A model generated the notes under the pieces. It was given only the letters and a program-made list of their open reading frames with translations, was not told where the DNA came from and did not search any database. Both the position numbers and the translations under genes were made by a program. From assembly GCA_963974055.1 (NCBI GenBank), contig CAXBCP010000002.1, positions 203,210 through 267,209 of the forward strand: a stretch of DNA of 64,000 nt, written 5' to 3'. Source of the stretch: CAXBCP01 sp963974055 (GTDB lineage: Bacteria; Pseudomonadota; Alphaproteobacteria; MPNO01; UBA830). Positions 1 through 8,109 of this stretch are shown here, in pieces. The first letter of the stretch is position 1, and each line of letters begins with the position of its first letter.

Positions 1-151
1 CGCGCTGGTCGGCTGCCGGGAAGGCCTCAAGGTCCGCGGCAGCGCAGACAGCGTCGGCCGGCAAACGACACGGGCCGTCGTCATAGGCATATTCCTGGTC
101 ATCATTATCGATGCGGTTTTTTCGATCTTCTTCTCGACGGTGGGGGTCTGA
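1..151 (+). CDS. mlaE: MlaE-type ABC permease, C-terminal end only
   Basis: This is the last 49 codons of a reading frame that enters from the left edge and stops with TGA at 149-151. The visible protein is a short polar stretch followed by a strongly hydrophobic segment (VVIGIFLVIIIDAVFSIFF), which fits the last membrane helix of MlaE/YrbE permeases. The stop is two bases from the start of an MlaF-like ATPase and an MCE protein follows, which is the usual order of an MCE lipid-transport operon. The identity rests mainly on that order, because only the tail is present. Confidence 0.7.
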   Translation, partial: ALVGCREGLKVRGSADSVGRQTTRAVVIGIFLVIIIDAVFSIFFSTVGV

Positions 152-153
152 CG

Positions 154-924
154 ATGGCAGGCGAACCCGTCATCAGCATCCGCGGCCTGCGGACCCAGTT
201 CGGACGCACGGTAATTCACGACGGGGTCGATTTAGACGTTCTTGCCGGTGAAGTGATGGGGATCGTGGGCGCGTCCGGTACCGGAAAATCCGTCCTGATG
301 CGGGCGATTATAGGACTGCTGACGCCCACCGCCGGTACGATCAGCCTGTTCGGCGCCGATACGGCCGCTATGTCCCGTAGGGAGCGCAATGCCGCGGAAC
401 GCCGCTATGGCGTGCTGTTTCAGGCGAGTGCGCTGTTTTCGTCGCTCACGGTCGCACAGAACGTGATGGTGCCGTTGAAGGAACATACAGATATATCCCC
501 GTCGCTGATGGCGGAGATCGCCTCCTACAAGATCGCAATGTCTGGTCTGCCCCACGACGCCTGCGCCAAATACCCGTCGGAACTGTCGGGCGGGATGCGC
601 AAACGCGCGGGCCTCGCCCGCGCGCTGGCACTCGATCCGGAAATCCTGTTTCTCGACGAACCGACCGCCGGTCTCGATCCGATCGGGGCCGCCGATTTCG
701 ACAACCTGATCGGCGATCTGCAGAGCACTCTGGGCCTGACCGTCGTCATGGTGACCCACGATCTCGACAGCCTGTACGCCATCTGCGACCGCGTCGCGGT
801 GCTCGTCGACAAACATGCTACTATCGGCACGATCGAGACGCTGGCCGAAAACCGGCATCCTTGGATTCACGACTATTTTCACGGCCCCCGGTCGCGGGCG
901 GCCACACCGAGCGGAGATACCTGA
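154..924 (+). CDS. mlaF: MlaF-like ABC transporter ATPase
   Basis: Cytoplasmic ATPase of an MCE-type phospholipid transporter of the inner membrane. The 256-residue protein has a Walker A motif GASGTGKS at residues 39-46, Q-loop glutamine at 90, ABC signature LSGGM at 144-148, Walker B ILFLDEP at 164-170 and a switch histidine in VTHDL. The charged signature region GGMRKRAGLARA is typical of MlaF/Ttg2A. It starts two bases after the permease stop, and its TGA overlaps the next gene's ATG, so it is co-translated with the rest of the operon. Confidence 0.9.
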   Translation: MAGEPVISIRGLRTQFGRTVIHDGVDLDVLAGEVMGIVGASGTGKSVLMRAIIGLLTPTAGTISLFGADTAAMSRRERNAAERRYGVLFQASALFSSLTVAQNVMVPLKEHTDISPSLMAEIASYKIAMSGLPHDACAKYPSELSGGMRKRAGLARALALDPEILFLDEPTAGLDPIGAADFDNLIGDLQSTLGLTVVMVTHDLDSLYAICDRVAVLVDKHATIGTIETLAENRHPWIHDYFHGPRSRAATPSGDT

Positions 925-1877
925 TGGAAACCAGGGCAAGCTATGTCGTCGTTGGCACATTCGTCCTGGCACTGACCGCCGCTGCGTTCGGGGTCGTCAT
1001 TTTCCTGACCCGCACGACATTCGAGGACGCGCCGAAAACCTATATGTCCTACTTCACCGGATCGGTGACGGGACTGCAGATCGGCAGTCCGGTTCGCTAT
1101 CGCGGCGTCCCCGTCGGGACGGTCAACGATATCCGTATAGACCCCCGGGATGTCGAACGCGTCCGGGTTGTCATGGAGATCGTCCGGGCAACGCCGATCA
1201 AAACAGATACCGTCGCGACGCTCGGCCTGCAGGGTCTGACCGGCGTCGCCTATATCGAACTGACCGGCGGCACGCGGGAAAGCGCGCCCCTCGAACCGGT
1301 CGGCAAGGAAAAGGTCGCTGTCATAAAATCCCGCGCATCCGGCATTGAGCAGGTCCTGACGAAGGCGCCGGAACTGCTGGAACGCGCGGTCGCGATCACT
1401 GAGCGACTGGCGCTCATCCTCGACGACCGGAACCTGAAATCGATATCCGATACGCTGACAAACATGAGTTCGCTGACCGGGACGCTGGCGGGCAGAACCG
1501 GGGAGATCAACCAGGTTCTCGCCGACAGCCAGAAAACATTTGCCGCCCTGCGCGCCGCGGCCGAAAACATCGCCGCGCTGACGGGCGGTCTGAACGAAAA
1601 AATCGTCCCCATCGCGGACAGTGCGGCCGATGTGATGGTCGATGTCCGCAAGGCCATCGACGGCTTCGGCAAGGTAGCGGTCCAGCTGGAGGGGATCGTG
1701 AAGGAAAACCGCGTCCCGCTGCGCGATTTTTCCTCGGGCGGCCTGTACGAACTGTCGCAGTTCATCGCCGAGGCGCGGGTCCTGATCTCATCCCTCACCC
1801 GGCTTTCGAGCCAGATCGAACGCGACCCGGCCCGTTTCTTCTTCGGCGACACCCAGAAAGGTTTCGAAGCGAAATGA
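924..1877 (+). CDS. mlaD: MlaD-like MCE family lipid-binding protein
   Basis: Periplasmic, membrane-anchored MCE protein that forms the lipid-carrying ring of Mla-type systems. The start is the ATG overlapping the ATPase stop (TGATG), giving 317 residues. A single membrane helix lies near residues 11-31 and the MCE domain follows (roughly 39-115, with GSVTGLQIGSPVRYRGVPVG). The long alpha-helical C-terminal part is larger than in E. coli MlaD and resembles the PqiB/LetB or TtgC-like longer MCE proteins. It overlaps the following lipoprotein gene by four bases. Confidence 0.88.
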   Translation: METRASYVVVGTFVLALTAAAFGVVIFLTRTTFEDAPKTYMSYFTGSVTGLQIGSPVRYRGVPVGTVNDIRIDPRDVERVRVVMEIVRATPIKTDTVATLGLQGLTGVAYIELTGGTRESAPLEPVGKEKVAVIKSRASGIEQVLTKAPELLERAVAITERLALILDDRNLKSISDTLTNMSSLTGTLAGRTGEINQVLADSQKTFAALRAAAENIAALTGGLNEKIVPIADSAADVMVDVRKAIDGFGKVAVQLEGIVKENRVPLRDFSSGGLYELSQFIAEARVLISSLTRLSSQIERDPARFFFGDTQKGFEAK

Positions 1878-2551
1878 CCGTGGAAACATATCCGAGATCG
1901 AATTTCGGGGCACGGTGCCGCACCGCCGCCCTCGCGCTTGCCTTTGGATCGCTGGTCGCCGGCTGTACAGGCAATATTCTGCCGGGCGCGGCCAACGACC
2001 CGCCGAATCTGTATGTCCTGACACCGAAAAATACGTTCTCCGAGAACCTGCCGGAGGTGGACTGGCAGATGACCGTGGCCCTGCCGGTCGCCGATGCGGC
2101 ACTGAACACCGCCCGGATCGCGCTCCGCCACAACCCGGTCTCGCTGGAATACTACGCCCGGGCCAATTGGGTGGACACGGCTCCCCGCATGATCCAGACC
2201 CTGCTGGTCGAAAGTTTCGAGAATTCGAAACGTATCGTCAGTATCGGCCGGCAATCCGTGACGTTACGCGCCGATTACAGCCTGCTGACCGATCTGCGCG
2301 AATTTCAGGCTGAATATATCGGCAACGGCCCACCGCGGATCCGCGTCCGGCTCAACGCCAAGATGGTGCGCATGCCGCAACGGAATATCGTTGCAACGCA
2401 GACATTTGAATACGTGGAACCTGCGACAAGCTCCGACCTGAAAGCGGTAATCGTCGCTTTCGATATTGCGCTCGGCAGAACGCTGAAGCGGATCGTGGAA
2501 TGGTCGCTGACCGAAGTCCCCAGGGAATCGCCCCGCGCGGTGCGCCCCTAG
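1874..2551 (+). CDS. ABC-type transport auxiliary lipoprotein (PqiC-like)
   Basis: A 225-residue protein with a short basic N-terminus, a hydrophobic stretch and a lipobox ending LVAGC with the modified cysteine at residue 31. The rest matches the general look of the ABC-type auxiliary lipoprotein family that includes PqiC, with LYVLTPKNTF near the mature N-terminus. In MCE operons such lipoproteins are thought to sit at the outer membrane and complete the lipid path. The start overlaps the mlaD stop (ATGA). No MlaC or MlaB gene follows; the next gene is on the other strand. Confidence 0.75.
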   Translation: MTVETYPRSNFGARCRTAALALAFGSLVAGCTGNILPGAANDPPNLYVLTPKNTFSENLPEVDWQMTVALPVADAALNTARIALRHNPVSLEYYARANWVDTAPRMIQTLLVESFENSKRIVSIGRQSVTLRADYSLLTDLREFQAEYIGNGPPRIRVRLNAKMVRMPQRNIVATQTFEYVEPATSSDLKAVIVAFDIALGRTLKRIVEWSLTEVPRESPRAVRP

Positions 2552-2557
2552 CGCCCG

Positions 2558-3619
2558 TCAGGAGCCTTCTTTTTTCGGCTTCGCCAGGTAGTCTTCCATC
2601 TTGGAGGTCAGCTTTTCGGAATCGCCCGCCGTCAGCATATAGGTCCAGCCGGTTACACGGGCATTGATCTCGTCAACCGTCTTGCTGGCCGCCGCTTTCT
2701 TCTTTTCGTCTGTAACGCTGTCGTCAAGCGACGCCTGAAAACGGCCCCAGAAATCTTCGCCGAACTTCGCGGTTTCAATCCGGACGGTGATACCGTCCCA
2801 GACCGTGTAATGAGCAACCCACGGCTTCGCCGGCCATTCCTGCTTTTCGGCCTTTTTCACGTCGTCGAACATCATTCGCCACATCACGCCGGCGACAGGG
2901 TCCGCCTCGTCCTTGTTCTTGATCGTACGACCTTCGGGCAGGTTCTCGATCGTGAAATTCTGGTCGGTGACGGCTGTCTTGTTGAGGACAATTCGTCCGC
3001 CTTCGGGATCTTCCAGCACGACACGGCGGACTTTTTCCTGGCCGTAATTGACGATCTGGCGAACCATCCAGTTATTGGGTTCCGCGCCCAGGTCGACCTG
3101 ACCGCGCGCCAGCCATGTCGCCGTTTCGTCGCCACGGCGGATATAGGTACCGGCGCCCCCGGTACCGAAGAGGTTGGGATTGAGCTTGCCGATAATCGCG
3201 TCAGCGAGCACCATCCCCTTTGCGTCCTTGAGGATCACCTGGCGGGATTTCGCGTCGGCCTCGGTCGGAGCCTGCAGTTCAAGACGCTCGTAGCGCTTCG
3301 GGTCGCTGGTTTTTTTCTCGATCAGCTTGAACTCGGACAGATTGACAATGGCCGATTTGACCTTCGCGAAGTCGACCCGGTAGCCGTCTTTCTGATCCAG
3401 TCCCCAGTTGTCGCCCGTGCGGGACATGGAGAACGATTGTTTCGCATTTTTGATTTCTATGCGGGCAACGCTGTTCACGTCCTTTGCGAGATCGGCAAAG
3501 GCGGGTTCCGTCCCCGCGGTCAGCGAGGTCGTATCGGGCTGCATCGACACCGCAATTCCGGCGGCGACGACAGCGGCGGCCGTCAGACCGGCGAAGGCGT
3601 AGAATGTTCCGGGTTTCAT
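2558..3619 (-). CDS. DUF4340 domain-containing protein
   Basis: A 353-residue protein with an N-terminal membrane anchor (residues about 5-25) and a long soluble part that fits DUF4340, including the regions VARIEIKNAKQSFSMSRTG and WGLDQKDGYRVDFAKV. The family is found next to Gld-type ABC transporters, as here, and its biochemical role is unknown. It is the last gene of a four-gene minus-strand operon (ATPase, permease, GldG-like, DUF4340), 20 bases after the GldG-like gene. It ends only 6 bases from the convergent lipoprotein gene, with no obvious terminator between. Confidence 0.8.
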   Translation of the reverse strand: MKPGTFYAFAGLTAAAVVAAGIAVSMQPDTTSLTAGTEPAFADLAKDVNSVARIEIKNAKQSFSMSRTGDNWGLDQKDGYRVDFAKVKSAIVNLSEFKLIEKKTSDPKRYERLELQAPTEADAKSRQVILKDAKGMVLADAIIGKLNPNLFGTGGAGTYIRRGDETATWLARGQVDLGAEPNNWMVRQIVNYGQEKVRRVVLEDPEGGRIVLNKTAVTDQNFTIENLPEGRTIKNKDEADPVAGVMWRMMFDDVKKAEKQEWPAKPWVAHYTVWDGITVRIETAKFGEDFWGRFQASLDDSVTDEKKKAAASKTVDEINARVTGWTYMLTAGDSEKLTSKMEDYLAKPKKEGS

Positions 3620-3639
3620 CTTTCGATCGTCCCTCTCTG

Positions 3640-5571
3640 TCAGGCTGCGGCGCGGGCGCGTTTGCGGTTGCGTCTGACCAGCGCAACCAGGATCGCGAAC
3701 ACGGCAACGGCAGCCGGCATGGCCGCAATATTGATCAGTTTCAGTTTCGCATCGAGCTGGTCGATGTCACGGCGAAGGTTGAGCTGCACCGCACGAAGTT
3801 CACGTCGGATTTCCAGGACGCGGGCACGGAATTTGCCGATCGCTTCCTGCTGATCCGCCGACAGTACCGCCGCACCTTTGGCACGTTCCGTGGTCTGCAG
3901 TTCCTGCATCTTCTTTTCGACGTCGCCGAGTTCCTTCACCAGGGCACGTTCCTTGGTCCGGTATTTGTCTTCGGCATCGTTCTGGATTTTTTCAACCAGC
4001 TCGAACGGCCGCGCCGACAGGCCGCGGCTGCGCAACCCGATGAGAGAGCTGGATCCCCCGAGATTATCGGCGGCATTCACGATGAAATCGGCGTTGTTCG
4101 CCGTCGGGACGATGACCTGCTGGCCGAACAGGTCCTGGCTCCGAAGCCAGAACAGGTCGGCGATAAAGTCGGTGTCCGCGACGATGATCAGATTGGCCGG
4201 TTTCTCCGATTCCTTCAGGTGAGGCATCGGCTTTTCGGCCGCCTTGTCATCGTCTTTCTTTGCATCGTCCTTCTTGCCGTCGTCCTTGGGCGGGCCGTCC
4301 GGAAACGCGCTTTTCACGTTGCCGCTGACCCGTGCCGCCAGGATATAGCTGCGGTCCTGCGACTTGAATTCCCGGAGGATGTCGGCCGGCTTGGGATCGC
4401 GCCGGACCATGTTCGCGTCGAACGGACCGGACGACGTGGTCGATGTTATCAGCGGCTCAACCTTGGCCGTCGCGTCTTCCGCGACTTCGAAATAACCGGG
4501 CGTGCCGAAATTGACGAGGCGAAGCTGTGACGTTGTCACATCCGAGGTGTTGATGTTTTCCGGACCGTAGCTGGTCCAGGCGACATAGCGGGTGATGATC
4601 GGGCGCCCGAAGGAATCGACGCCTGCCTGAACCCGCTGGCCCGCCTGAAGATCGCCGAGCACCTTGTCCTTGTCGTACCTGATGCCCCAGGCCTTGAATA
4701 GCTTCGGCAGATCGGATCCGACACCCGCCGGCAGGCGCAGGGCCTGATTGCTGCGCGCGCCTTCCTCGGCATGCGGATCGACGAAAATCATCGCCTTTCC
4801 GCCACGCAGTACGTACTGGTCGATTGCATACTTGGACTGCTCGCTCAGTCCGAACGGATGAACGATCATAACGAGATCGACGTCGTCCGTAATCTTCGGC
4901 GTCAGCCCCTGCGGGCGCACCTCGAAAAACTGTTTCAACTGATCGACCAGCGCCCAGGATTTGTATTTCTTGAGCGGATCGGAATCGATCGGAATGCCGG
5001 CGACCAGCGCAATCACCTTTTTCTTCGGATTGGCGAGGTTGTTGATCATGCGCGTCAGGTCGTATTCCAGAAACTGTTCGCGCTGCGGCGTCAGGAACGG
5101 AATCACATCCTGGTCGTCGGTGGTATTGGTTGCCGCAATGCCGAAATAGCCGAGATCGCCGGCTTCGGTGATCGGGACGCCGCTGAGACCGAACCCGACG
5201 GCACGGTCTTCTTCCGGCGAAAACGGTTCCGGATCGACGAGTTCGAGCCGGATCGCGCCGTTCGACAGCGCAACGTAGCGTTCGAGCAGTTCCTGCACCC
5301 GTTCGCCATAGGCGATCAGACCCGGCGTCGTCACGGTAAGCTTGCGGGTCGAAAAGAACCTGATCGTGATCGGTTCCTCGACCGCGGCCAGTGTTTCCCT
5401 TGTACCGTCCGACAGGGTGAACAGCTTGTTTTCCGTCAGGTCGACCTGGACGCCCTTGATCGCGCTTTCCGAGAACACATTGATCGCCAGGAACAGGACG
5501 ACCGCGAGAACCAGAGACGCCGCGCCCAGCGCGCGACTGTCCTTGATGGGGGATTTTTTGTCATTTGCCAT
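3640..5571 (-). CDS. GldG-like ABC transporter auxiliary protein
   Basis: A 643-residue membrane-anchored protein of the Gld family (ABC_transp_aux domain). There is an N-terminal helix near residues 17-35, a large extracytoplasmic region related to the GIFT/DUF4350 fold (for example GGKAMIFVDPHAEEGARS), a charged Lys/Asp-rich linker, a coiled-coil stretch and a C-terminal helix near residues 612-632 followed by a basic tail. A GAGGG ribosome-binding site lies 6 bases before the ATG. In Bacteroidetes GldG works with GldA and GldF in gliding; in proteobacteria the system is widespread but its substrate is unknown. Confidence 0.82.
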   Translation of the reverse strand: MANDKKSPIKDSRALGAASLVLAVVLFLAINVFSESAIKGVQVDLTENKLFTLSDGTRETLAAVEEPITIRFFSTRKLTVTTPGLIAYGERVQELLERYVALSNGAIRLELVDPEPFSPEEDRAVGFGLSGVPITEAGDLGYFGIAATNTTDDQDVIPFLTPQREQFLEYDLTRMINNLANPKKKVIALVAGIPIDSDPLKKYKSWALVDQLKQFFEVRPQGLTPKITDDVDLVMIVHPFGLSEQSKYAIDQYVLRGGKAMIFVDPHAEEGARSNQALRLPAGVGSDLPKLFKAWGIRYDKDKVLGDLQAGQRVQAGVDSFGRPIITRYVAWTSYGPENINTSDVTTSQLRLVNFGTPGYFEVAEDATAKVEPLITSTTSSGPFDANMVRRDPKPADILREFKSQDRSYILAARVSGNVKSAFPDGPPKDDGKKDDAKKDDDKAAEKPMPHLKESEKPANLIIVADTDFIADLFWLRSQDLFGQQVIVPTANNADFIVNAADNLGGSSSLIGLRSRGLSARPFELVEKIQNDAEDKYRTKERALVKELGDVEKKMQELQTTERAKGAAVLSADQQEAIGKFRARVLEIRRELRAVQLNLRRDIDQLDAKLKLINIAAMPAAVAVFAILVALVRRNRKRARAAA

Positions 5572-5580
5572 GGTGAACCC

Positions 5581-6315
5581 TCACGACCCTTTCTTGAGGT
5601 CGACGATGACGACATTTGCGAACAGGAACACGCCGATGACGGACGCCAGGTAGATGAAATCGCGGAGATCGAACACGCCCTGCGTGATGGCGTCGAAATG
5701 GGTCAGGAAACTGAGCGAGGCGACCAGATCGACGACGAAGGCGCTGGCCCAGCCGCGGAACGCCGACTGAACCGGTTCCAGGCCGCTCATCATGAACAGG
5801 AAACACACCGCCGCGGTAATGACGAACGCGATAACCTGGTTCCGCGTCAGCGCGGAAACGAAACTGCCGATGGCCAGAAAAGCACCGGCCATCAGGAAAC
5901 TGGCGACATAACCCGCAAAGATCACGCCGTTATCCGGCGATCCCAGATGGTTGACGGTAAGCCAGATCGGAAAAGTCAGCGCCAGGGCGATACCGGCGAA
6001 GATCCAGGCGGCGATGAATTTGCCGGCAACGGCCTGTGTCGTGGACACCGGCAGGGTCATCAGCAGTTCTATCGTTCCGGATTTCCGTTCTTCAGCCCAG
6101 AGCCGCATGCCGACTGCGGGGATCAGGAACAGGTACAGCCACGGGTGGAAGGAGAAAAATGCCTGGAGGTCCGCCTGACCGCGCTGAAAAAAACCGCCGA
6201 AGTAAAAGGTGGTCGCGCCGGCCAGGGCCAGGAAGATGACGATGAAGACATAGGCGAGCGGCGTCGAGAAATACGCCGACAATTCGCGTTTGGAAATGGC
6301 AATGGCAGTGCTCAT
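5581..6315 (-). CDS. GldF-like ABC transporter permease
   Basis: A 244-residue integral membrane protein with about six hydrophobic segments, starting MSTAIAISKRELSAYFSTPL, the typical beginning of ABC-2/GldF permeases. The motif MRLWAEERKSGTIELLMTLP is the conserved cytoplasmic region of ABC-2 permeases that meets the ATPase. Its ATG overlaps the stop of the ATPase gene by one base (TAATG), so the two are translationally coupled. It is the membrane channel of the Gld-type system encoded by this operon. Confidence 0.88.
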   Translation of the reverse strand: MSTAIAISKRELSAYFSTPLAYVFIVIFLALAGATTFYFGGFFQRGQADLQAFFSFHPWLYLFLIPAVGMRLWAEERKSGTIELLMTLPVSTTQAVAGKFIAAWIFAGIALALTFPIWLTVNHLGSPDNGVIFAGYVASFLMAGAFLAIGSFVSALTRNQVIAFVITAAVCFLFMMSGLEPVQSAFRGWASAFVVDLVASLSFLTHFDAITQGVFDLRDFIYLASVIGVFLFANVVIVDLKKGS

Positions 6316-7271
6316 TACGTACGTCCCTGCTCGTCGCCGGTGATCTGGCGGAACACGTCCTCCAGCCGGCCACGTTCTACATAAAGCTGTTCGATGGCGA
6401 TGCTCCGGTCTTTCATCCGGGCGTTCACCGTATCGATGATGGTCGCGCCGTTGCGGGACATAACGACCACATGCGCGATATCGCCCTGATCTTCGCCGGT
6501 CTCCAGGCGTTCGATATCGCCGATGCCGTCCAGGGCGTTCCGCAGCCCGTCGACATGGTCGCGATGCAGGCGCACGGAGACCGCGTTGTAATAGGACGAG
6601 CGGCGCTCAAGTTCCGCCGGCGTTCCGTCGGCGACCATCTTCCCGCGGGCAATAACGATCGCCCGGGCGCAGACGGCGTCCACTTCTTCGAGAACGTGGG
6701 TCGAGATCACGATCGCCTTGTCCTTCGACATTTCGGCGATGAGTTCGCGGACGTGATGCTTCTGGTTCGGGTCGAGACCGTCGGTCGGTTCGTCGAGGAT
6801 CAGCACATCCGGATCGTGCAGGATCGCCTGTGCCAGTCCGACGCGGCGTTTGAACCCCTTCGACAGGGTGCCGATCTGCTGATTGAAGACTTCATCAAGC
6901 TGCAGCCGGTTGACGGCGTTATCGATGCCGTTGCGCCGGTCTGCTCCGAAAAGTCCGCGGACATCGGCTATGAAGGACAGCATCCCGGACGGGGTCATGT
7001 CTTCATACAGGGGGGCGCCCTCGGGCAGGTACCCTATATGCCGTTTGACCGCGATGGGGTCGCGCGTGACATCCTGGCCGCAGACGAGCGCCGTGCCCGA
7101 CGTCGGGGACAGAAATCCGGTGACCATTTTCATCGTCGTCGACTTGCCGGAGCCGTTCGGGCCGAGAAAGCCCAGAACTTCGCCGCTCGCGACCGAAAAA
7201 CTTATATTGTCCACTGCCGTGAACTGGCCGAACTGCTTCGTCAGGCCCTGTATTTCGAGCATCGTGCCCAT
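6315..7271 (-). CDS. GldA-like ABC transporter ATPase
   Basis: ATPase of the Gld-type ABC system. It carries Walker A GPNGSGKST, signature LSKGFKRRVGLAQ, Walker B VLILDEPTDGLDP and a switch histidine in STHVLEEV, plus a C-terminal extension of about 100 residues usual in GldA/CcmA-type ATPases. The chosen ATG at 7271 (MGTMLEIQGL) gives 318 residues. A GGGAGG lies 12 bases upstream, a little far, so the ATG at 7262 (MLEIQGL) is also possible. First gene of the minus-strand operon. Confidence 0.88.
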   Translation of the reverse strand: MGTMLEIQGLTKQFGQFTAVDNISFSVASGEVLGFLGPNGSGKSTTMKMVTGFLSPTSGTALVCGQDVTRDPIAVKRHIGYLPEGAPLYEDMTPSGMLSFIADVRGLFGADRRNGIDNAVNRLQLDEVFNQQIGTLSKGFKRRVGLAQAILHDPDVLILDEPTDGLDPNQKHHVRELIAEMSKDKAIVISTHVLEEVDAVCARAIVIARGKMVADGTPAELERRSSYYNAVSVRLHRDHVDGLRNALDGIGDIERLETGEDQGDIAHVVVMSRNGATIIDTVNARMKDRSIAIEQLYVERGRLEDVFRQITGDEQGRT

Positions 7272-7366
7272 GATTAGTTCCAACCTCCCGGTTCAGTCCA
7301 CTGTCTGGGCTTTCGGGTTTTCCCCGAAACCGGTCTTCCACCGGCCAAGCAAACAGGAACCGCGAG

Positions 7367-7395
7367 GGACTAAAGCCCTGCGATCCTTTCGTCAA
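7367..7395 (-). promoter_or_regulatory. Possible sigma-70 promoter of the Gld-type operon
   Basis: Read on the minus strand, TTGACG (7390-7395) is followed after 17 bases by TAGTCC (7367-7372). The -35 element is close to consensus and the -10 element is weak. It lies about 95 bases upstream of the ATPase start. Confidence 0.3.
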
Positions 7396-7462
7396 CAGCG
7401 GTTATCGCTTCTTCGTCGTTACCTGTTCCCTCTACGATTTACGTCAATGCCCCCTGAAACGG

Positions 7463-7499
7463 CCGAAAGCCGGGCTGAAACAGCCCGGCTTTCGGTTTT
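7463..7499. terminator. Strong hairpin terminator downstream of hsp20
   Basis: A perfect 15-bp stem (CCGAAAGCCGGGCTG paired with 7481-7495) closes an AAA loop. On the plus strand it is followed by TTTT. On the minus strand, the direction of hsp20, the run after the stem is only GCCGTTTC, so termination there would rely on the stem. It separates hsp20 from the Gld-type operon. Confidence 0.65.
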
Positions 7500-7508
7500 G
7501 GCTGGGTG

Positions 7509-7967
7509 TCAGGCCGCCTTCGCGGTTTCACCTTCGATGGCCGGCGCCGAGGACCCGATCTCGATCCGGCGCGGTTTCATCGCTTCGGGGATTTCGCGGA
7601 CAAGATCGACGACCAGCAGGCCGTCTCTCAGATCGGCGCCCTTCACCTCGACATGGTCGGCGAGCTGGAACCGCCGCTCGAAGGCGCGCCGGGCAATGCC
7701 GCGATGGAGATACTCGACGTTCTCGCCGGTATTGTCGCCTTTGCCAACGATAACAAGCTGCCCGTCATTCACCTCCATATCGAGGTCCTGTGCGCCGAAC
7801 CCGGCCACCGCGAGGGTGATCCGATAGGCGTCCTCACCGGTTTTCTCGATATTGTAGGGCGGGTAGCTGTCCGCAGCGGCGGATTTCTGAGCCGCATCGA
7901 GCAGCGACGTCATCCGGTCAAAGCCGACGGCAGAACGGTAGAGAGGGGAAAAATCGAAATTGCGCAT
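7509..7967 (-). CDS. hsp20: Small heat-shock protein, Hsp20 family
   Basis: A 152-residue alpha-crystallin-type chaperone (IbpA/HspH type) that holds unfolding proteins during heat stress. The start MRNFDFSPLYRSAVGFDRM is the standard N-terminus of alphaproteobacterial Hsp20 proteins. The alpha-crystallin domain covers about residues 35-130, with YRITLAVAGF and the closing GLLVVDLVREIPE. The ATG at 7967 is preceded by AGGAGG at good spacing, so the longer in-frame extension upstream is not used. It is preceded by a heat-shock promoter and a ROSE-like leader. Confidence 0.93.
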   Translation of the reverse strand: MRNFDFSPLYRSAVGFDRMTSLLDAAQKSAAADSYPPYNIEKTGEDAYRITLAVAGFGAQDLDMEVNDGQLVIVGKGDNTGENVEYLHRGIARRAFERRFQLADHVEVKGADLRDGLLVVDLVREIPEAMKPRRIEIGSSAPAIEGETAKAA

Positions 7968-7971
7968 ATCA

Positions 7972-8058
7972 CATATCCTCCTGTGAGCAACATGTAGGAG
8001 AACCGCCAAATGGCCGGTTCCCGGGTTAATGTCCGGCCCCGCAGGGGGCACCGGACAA
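7972..8058 (-). promoter_or_regulatory. ROSE-like RNA thermometer in the hsp20 leader
   Basis: The last hairpin before the hsp20 start (7972-7994, minus strand) has the ROSE signature: TTGCTC pairs with GGAGGA, placing the ribosome-binding site in a stem with the G opposite G mismatch, closed by an ACAG loop and extended by CAT/ATG. ROSE elements open on heating and release the Shine-Dalgarno sequence of small heat-shock genes in alphaproteobacteria. The leader upstream contains further GC-rich self-complementary stretches, as expected for the other ROSE stems. Its 5' end is an estimate from the promoter. Confidence 0.72.
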
Positions 8059-8063
8059 GCTAA

Positions 8064-8091
8064 ATGTAGGCGCCGTTCCGGCGATTTCAAG
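8064..8091 (-). promoter_or_regulatory. RpoH (sigma-32) type heat-shock promoter of hsp20
   Basis: On the minus strand CTTGAAA (8085-8091) is followed after 14 bases by CCTACAT (8064-8070). This fits the alphaproteobacterial RpoH pattern CTTGAAA-N12-15-CCTATAT closely. It sits about 100 bases upstream of the hsp20 ATG, leaving room for the thermometer leader. Confidence 0.75.
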
Positions 8092-8109
8092 AGAGTCTAA
8101 GATATTGTT

